Part shown: piece by piece, positions 59,901-64,000 of the stretch
Position numbering within the stretch: the first letter of the stretch is position 1
Layout: the number at the start of each line of letters is the position of its first letter
NCBI GenBank assembly: GCA_019054805.1
Contig: JAHQIY010000013.1
Coordinates: 1,798,001-1,862,000 of the forward strand
Origin: Brachionus manjavacas
Taxonomy: Eukaryota; Rotifera; Eurotatoria; Ploima; Brachionidae
Direction of reading: 5' to 3'
Length of the DNA: 64,000 nucleotides
Position numbers and translations under genes: made by a program
The notes under the pieces: model-generated
The model's input: only the letters and a program-made list of their open reading frames with translations
Database searches by the model: none
Told to the model about the DNA's origin: nothing

Positions 59901-61373
59901 TTGACAACCTTAATGTCGGGAACTCAATTTCCTTTCGAACTTCCTAATTGAAAATCTTTGTCAATAGACGTCCATTTCTTCAATAATTACTTTGTGGACA
60001 ACTTGTTCGTTAAGGCGTCAATTTCCTCTTCGGTTTCCTTGGAGTCAAAAAGTGTTAAGAGACCCCAAAATACCTAAAAATTTCCTTATTGACAACCTAA
60101 ATGTCGGGAACTCAATTTCCTTTCGAACTTCCTAATTGACAATCTTTGTCAATAGACGTCCATTTCCTCAATAATTACTTTGTGGACAACTTCTTCGTTA
60201 AAGCGTCAATTTTCTTTTCGGTTTCCTTGTAGTCAAATACGGTGTCGAGACCTCAAGTTTCCTAAAATTTTCCTTATTGACAACCTTAATGTCGGGAACT
60301 CAATTTCCTTTTGAACTTCCTAATTGACAATCTTTGTCAAATATCGTCAATTTCTTCTATAATTACCTTGAGGACAACTTCTTCGTTTAAGCGTCAATTT
60401 CCTCTTCGGTTTCCTTGTGGTCAAATACGATGTCGAGACCTAAAGTCTCCTAAAAATATCCTAATTGACAACCTTAATGTCGGGATCTCAATTTCCTTTT
60501 GAATTTCCTAATTAAAATCTTTGTCAATAGACGTCCATTTCTTCAATAATTACTTTGTAGACAACATGGTCTTTAAGGCGTCAATTTCCTCTTCGGTTTC
60601 CTTGTAGTCTAATCAGGTGTCGAGACTACAGTTCATTCGTCTTTTCCTAATGGAGAACCGAAATGTGGGGAACTCAATTTCCTTTCGAACGTCCTAATTT
60701 ACAATTTGTCAATAGACGTCCATTTCTTCAATAATTACTTTGTGGTCAACTTCTTCGTTAAAGCGTCAATTTCCTCTTCGGTTTCCTTGAAGACAAATAC
60801 GGTGTCGAGACCTCAAGTTTCCAAAAAATTTTCTTATTGACAACCTTAATGTCGGGAACTCAATTTCCTTTCGAACTTCCTAATTGACTATCTTTGTCAA
60901 TAGACGTCCATTTCTTCAATAATTACTTTGTGGACAACTTCATCGATGAGGCTTTAATTTCCTCTTAGGTTTCCTTAGAGTCAAATACGGTGTCGAGACC
61001 TCAAGTTTCCAAAAAATTTTCTTATTGACAACCTTAATGTCGGGAACTCAATTTCCTTTCGAACTTCTTAATTGACAATTTTCTTTATAGACGTTCATTT
61101 CTCATTTAATTACCTTGTGGACAACATGGTCGTTGAGGCGTCAATTTCCTCTTCTGTTTCCTTGTATTCTAATCAGGTGTCGAGACTACAGTTCATTCGT
61201 CTTTTCCTTATAAAGAACCGAAATGTGGGGAACTCAATTTCTTTTCGAACGTCCTAATTTCCAATCTTTGTCAATAGACGTCCATTTCTTTAATAATTAC
61301 TTTGTGGACAACTTCTTCGTTAAAGCGTCAATTTCCTTTTCGGTTTCCTTGTAGTCAAATACGGTGTCGAGAC
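56967..61373 (-). repeat. 188-bp satellite, outer right array (about 23 units)
   Basis: After the transposon the satellite resumes in the same reversed orientation, with further diverged spellings: CTTCATCGATGAGGCTTTAA, CCTCTTAGGTTTCCTTAGAG, TCCAAAAAATTTTCTTATTG. Many units still fit the consensus closely, and two near 59,190 and 60,312 are near-twins (TTGTCAAATGACGTC or TTGTCAAATATCGTC with CCTTGTGGTCAAATACGATG). The last recognisable full unit ends at about 61,373 after GGTGTCGAGAC. No gene is visible. Confidence 0.93.
57421..57560 (-). repeat. Distinct interleaved satellite variant (first copy right of the hAT)
   Basis: This variant replaces monomers C and D with GTCTAATCAGGTGTCGAGAC, TACAGTTCATTCGT, a CTTTTCC segment, AGAACCGAAATGTGG and CGAACGTCCTAATTTACAAT. 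Copies start near 57,428, 57,805, 58,183, 58,738, 59,487, 60,608 and 61,167, plus one just left of the transposon near 53,592. The steps are roughly 2, 2, 3, 4, 6 and 3 units, so the variant is interspersed among normal units. Confidence 0.85.
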
Positions 61374-64000
61374 TAAATTTCCTTGTGGGTTACCTAATTG
61401 TCGAAGCGTGTATTTTCTCTTTTATTTTAGTGTGGACACTTTGATTCTTGTGTTATATTCAATTTTTTTCCCTTAACGGGACACGAATTTCTTTTCCAAT
61501 TTCTATTGACAACCTTTTTGTCCAGACATCCTTTCCTCTTAAAATATGATGTAGACAACTTTAGTCGTGAGACCTCAATTTTTTCCCACTTATCCTAATA
61601 GTCGACTTGATTTAACAATGAGTCAATTTCGTCTTTAATTTCCATGTAATCAACTTGAGTTTCGAGACCTCAATTTCATTCCTTAATTGATTTTGCACTA
61701 TCTCTGTGTCCAGACGTCTATTTCCTCTTAAAATCTTTGTGGACAACTTAAGTTACGAAACGTTTAAAAAATTTTCAATTTCCTCGTCAGCAATTGTTTG
61801 TCGAGGCGTCTTTTTGCTCTTCAATTTTCTTGTAGTCAAATTGAAATGCAAGACCTCAATTTTCTCCCCAATTTCCTTATGGACAATCTTTTTGTCTAAA
61901 CGTCTATTTCCTCGTTATTTTCCTCGTATTTATCTTAATTGTCAAGGCCTTAATTTTTCTCTTCAATTCCTTGATAACAAATATTTCTGGATGCTTCAAT
62001 TTCCTCTTCAATTTTCCTTTGTTCAAATTAAGTGCCGAGACCTCAATCTCTATCCAAATTTCCTTATTGACAATCTTAGTTTCTGACCCTCATAATCCTT
62101 CCAACTTACTTATGAAAAACTTTTTGCCAGACGTCCATTTATTCTTAAATTACCTTGTGGACAATTTTTGTTACGAAATTTTTTTATAATTTTCAATTTC
62201 CTCTTCAAATTTCTTGTGTTCAAATTGAGTGTCTAGACCTTAATCTCTTTCCTAACTTCCTTATGGACAAGCTTAATTTCGGACCCTCAATATTCTTACA
62301 AAATTCCTTATCGACACCCTTTTTGTCCAGATGCCGATTTCCTCTTCAATTTTCTTGTGTTCAAAATGTGTGTCGAAATCTCAATTTACTTCCCAACTTC
62401 CTAATGGACAACAATATTGTCCAGAAGTCCATCTCCTCTAAAATTTTCTTGTGGATAATTTAATTGTCGAGCAGTCAATATCCTCTTCATTTTCCTCGTG
62501 GTCAAATTCATTGTCTGGACCTCAATTTCCTTATCAATTTTTTTGTGGACACACTTTTTGTAGAGACATCAATTTTCTCTTCAGTTTACTTGTGAACAAC
62601 TAAATTGTCAATTTATTTCTTCAATTCCTTATGATTACTTGATTATCGAGGCTTTAATTTCCTTCTGGTCAGATTGAGTTTTGTGACGTCAATTTCCTTG
62701 TGTGCATTCTCGAGCAGTCAATATCCTCTTCATTTTCCTTTGTTCAAATTTAATGTCGAGACCTCAATCTCCTTCCAAATTTACCTATGGACAACCTTAA
62801 TTTCTGACCCGCAAAATCCTTTCCAATTTCCTAATTGAAAACCTTAATGTCGGGAACTCAATTTCCTTTCGTACTTCCAAATAGACAATCTTTGTCTGTA
62901 GACGTCCATTTCTTCTGTAATTACCTTGTGGACAACCTAATGGTCGAAACAACATTTCCTCTTGAATTTGCTTGTGGTCAAAATGAGTGACGAAACATCA
63001 ATTTCCTCCCCAATTTTCTTTTTGACAATTTTTGTGTCCTAACGTCCATTTCCATTTTAATTATATTGTGGACAACTAAAAGGTCTATAGTCATTTACCT
63101 CTTAAATCTACCTAATGTCAAATTAATAGTCGACACCTTAATTTCCTTCTCAATTTACTCTTCAACTTCCTTTTAGATAACTTTCGTTTTCAGAAGTCCA
63201 CTTTTTGTTCAATTTTCTTTTGGTCAAATAGAGTGCCGAGACCTCAATTTCCTGCCAAATTTCATTTCCAATACTCTTTCGGACAATGTAAATATCGGGA
63301 CCTCAATTTTCTTTACTAATTCCTTATGGACAACATTTTTGTCCAGACATCTATTTACTCGTTTATTTCCTTGTTTATAACTTAATTGTCGGGGCCTCAA
63401 TTTATTTGTTCAATTCCTTATAAACAACTTTATTCTTCGATGCGTCAATTTCCACTTTAATTAACTTGTAGTCAAAAAGAGTGTCGTGAACTTAATTTCC
63501 CTTATGTAAAGACCTCAACTTCGTTTCGGAAATCCTTATGGACAACCTTCGTGTCCAGACGTTTATTGCCTATTTATCATCCTTGTGGATAACTTAATTT
63601 TCCAGGCGTCATTTTCCTCTTCAATTTTCTTGTGGTTTAATTGAATGTCGAGACGTCCATTAACTCAGAATTTCCTTGTGGATTAAAATTGAGTGTCGAG
63701 ACATCAATTTTCTTCCGTGTTGTCAACTTTTTTGTCGATAAGTCCATTTTCAATTCAATTTTTACGTGGACCACTGATTGTCGAGGCGTTCAATTCCTTT
63801 TTAATTTCATTCAATTTTATGTGAACATACTTATTGTCAAGACGTCAATTTCCTTTTTAATATCCCTGTCGAAAATTGTCGAAACGTCAATATCCTCCTT
63901 AAATTCCATGTGTTCAACTTAAGCGTCGTTAGTCTATTTTTTTTTCAGTTTCCTTGAGGACAATTGATTCTCGAGGTGTCATTTTCTTTTAAATTTTCTT
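61374..64000 (-). repeat. Decayed satellite: loosely ordered monomers of about 47 bp
   Basis: The 188-bp periodicity disappears but the monomers persist. Starts like GTCGAGGCGTC, GTCGAGACCTCAA, GTCCAGACGTC and GTCGGGACCTCAA recur every 45-50 bp. Each is followed by a TTTCCTCTTCAATTT-like core and a TTGTGGACAACTT or TTGTGGTCAAATTGAGT end. For example, a B-like monomer spans 61,800-61,847 and a C-like monomer starts at 61,848. The order of types varies (for instance B, C, A, B, B, C, D, A between about 61.8 and 62.2 kb), unlike the strict A-B-C-D order of the arrays. Open frames here (for example 61,706-62,086 and 62,155-62,463) are Phe/Ser/Leu-rich translations of the repeat, not genes. Confidence 0.85.
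62831..62941 (-). repeat. Near-canonical D-A monomer pair inside the decayed zone
   Basis: Embedded in badly decayed monomers is a stretch that matches the homogenised unit closely: CTAATTGAAAACCTTAATGT, then GTCGGGAACTCAATTTCC (D, from 62,849), then GACAATCTTTGTCTGTAGAC and GTCCATTTCTTCTGTAATTA (A, from 62,894), ending TTACCTTGTGGACAACC. Neighbours on both sides are far more diverged. The dyad is partly kept (GACAATCTTTGTC). Confidence 0.8.

Noticed and set aside
61706..62463. Open frames of 126 and 102 codons in the right flank
   Set aside because: They translate decayed 47-bp monomers; composition is Phe/Ser/Leu-rich, overlapping frames are equally open and no domain is visible.

Overview
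What the window is. This is repetitive eukaryotic DNA, not a gene-bearing region. About 58 kb of the 64 kb is one AT-rich tandem satellite with a 188-bp unit. The only protein-coding remains are one decayed hAT-family DNA transposon that carries a spliceosomal-type intron (about 53.67-56.97 kb). Intron, BED-hAT transposase and satellite organisation all point to a eukaryotic nuclear genome, most likely centromeric, pericentromeric or subtelomeric heterochromatin. I do not recognise the satellite and cannot name the organism. Layout. (1) 1-21,491: about 114 units in one orientation (called + here, read as ATTGAGTTCCCGAC...), highly uniform at the left and running off the window edge. (2) 21,477-21,549: a sharp polarity switch; beyond it every unit is reverse-complemented. 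(3) 21,492-53,664: about 171 units in the opposite orientation. They resemble the left array up to about 33.6 kb, then are dominated by older, more diverged variants, with a patch of younger-looking units at about 38.3-41.3 kb. (4) 53,665 to about 56,966: the hAT element, comprising exon 1, a 481-bp GT-AG intron, a broken exon 2 with BED finger, catalytic core and C-terminal dimerisation region, then a 42-43-bp minisatellite and a 21-bp-arm hairpin. (5) 56,967-61,373: about 23 more satellite units, with a distinctive variant interleaved. (6) 61,374-64,000: satellite decayed to loosely ordered monomers of about 47 bp. Main inference. The 188-bp unit is itself a tetramer of four diverged monomers (48+48+47+45 bp), and the decayed right flank is made of the same monomers in looser order. 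Above 188 bp there are further layers: 3-, 4- and 5-unit blocks (564, 752, 940 bp) and copied multi-unit segments at offsets of about 2.07, 2.63, 2.81, 5.27, 5.64 and 6.0 kb. The window therefore looks like the edge of a satellite array: decayed monomers outside, homogenised tetramer inside, with a large inversion near the young core. Each typical unit also carries a short dyad, ATTGACA-N5-TGTCAAT. How the parts work together. No functional gene set is present. The many open frames of about 60-63 codons inside the satellite are periodic by-products of the repeat, and the transposase is disrupted by at least four in-frame stops and two frame breaks, so it cannot act on its own. Copy numbers and offsets were worked out by reading the sequence and are approximate; no alignment was run.
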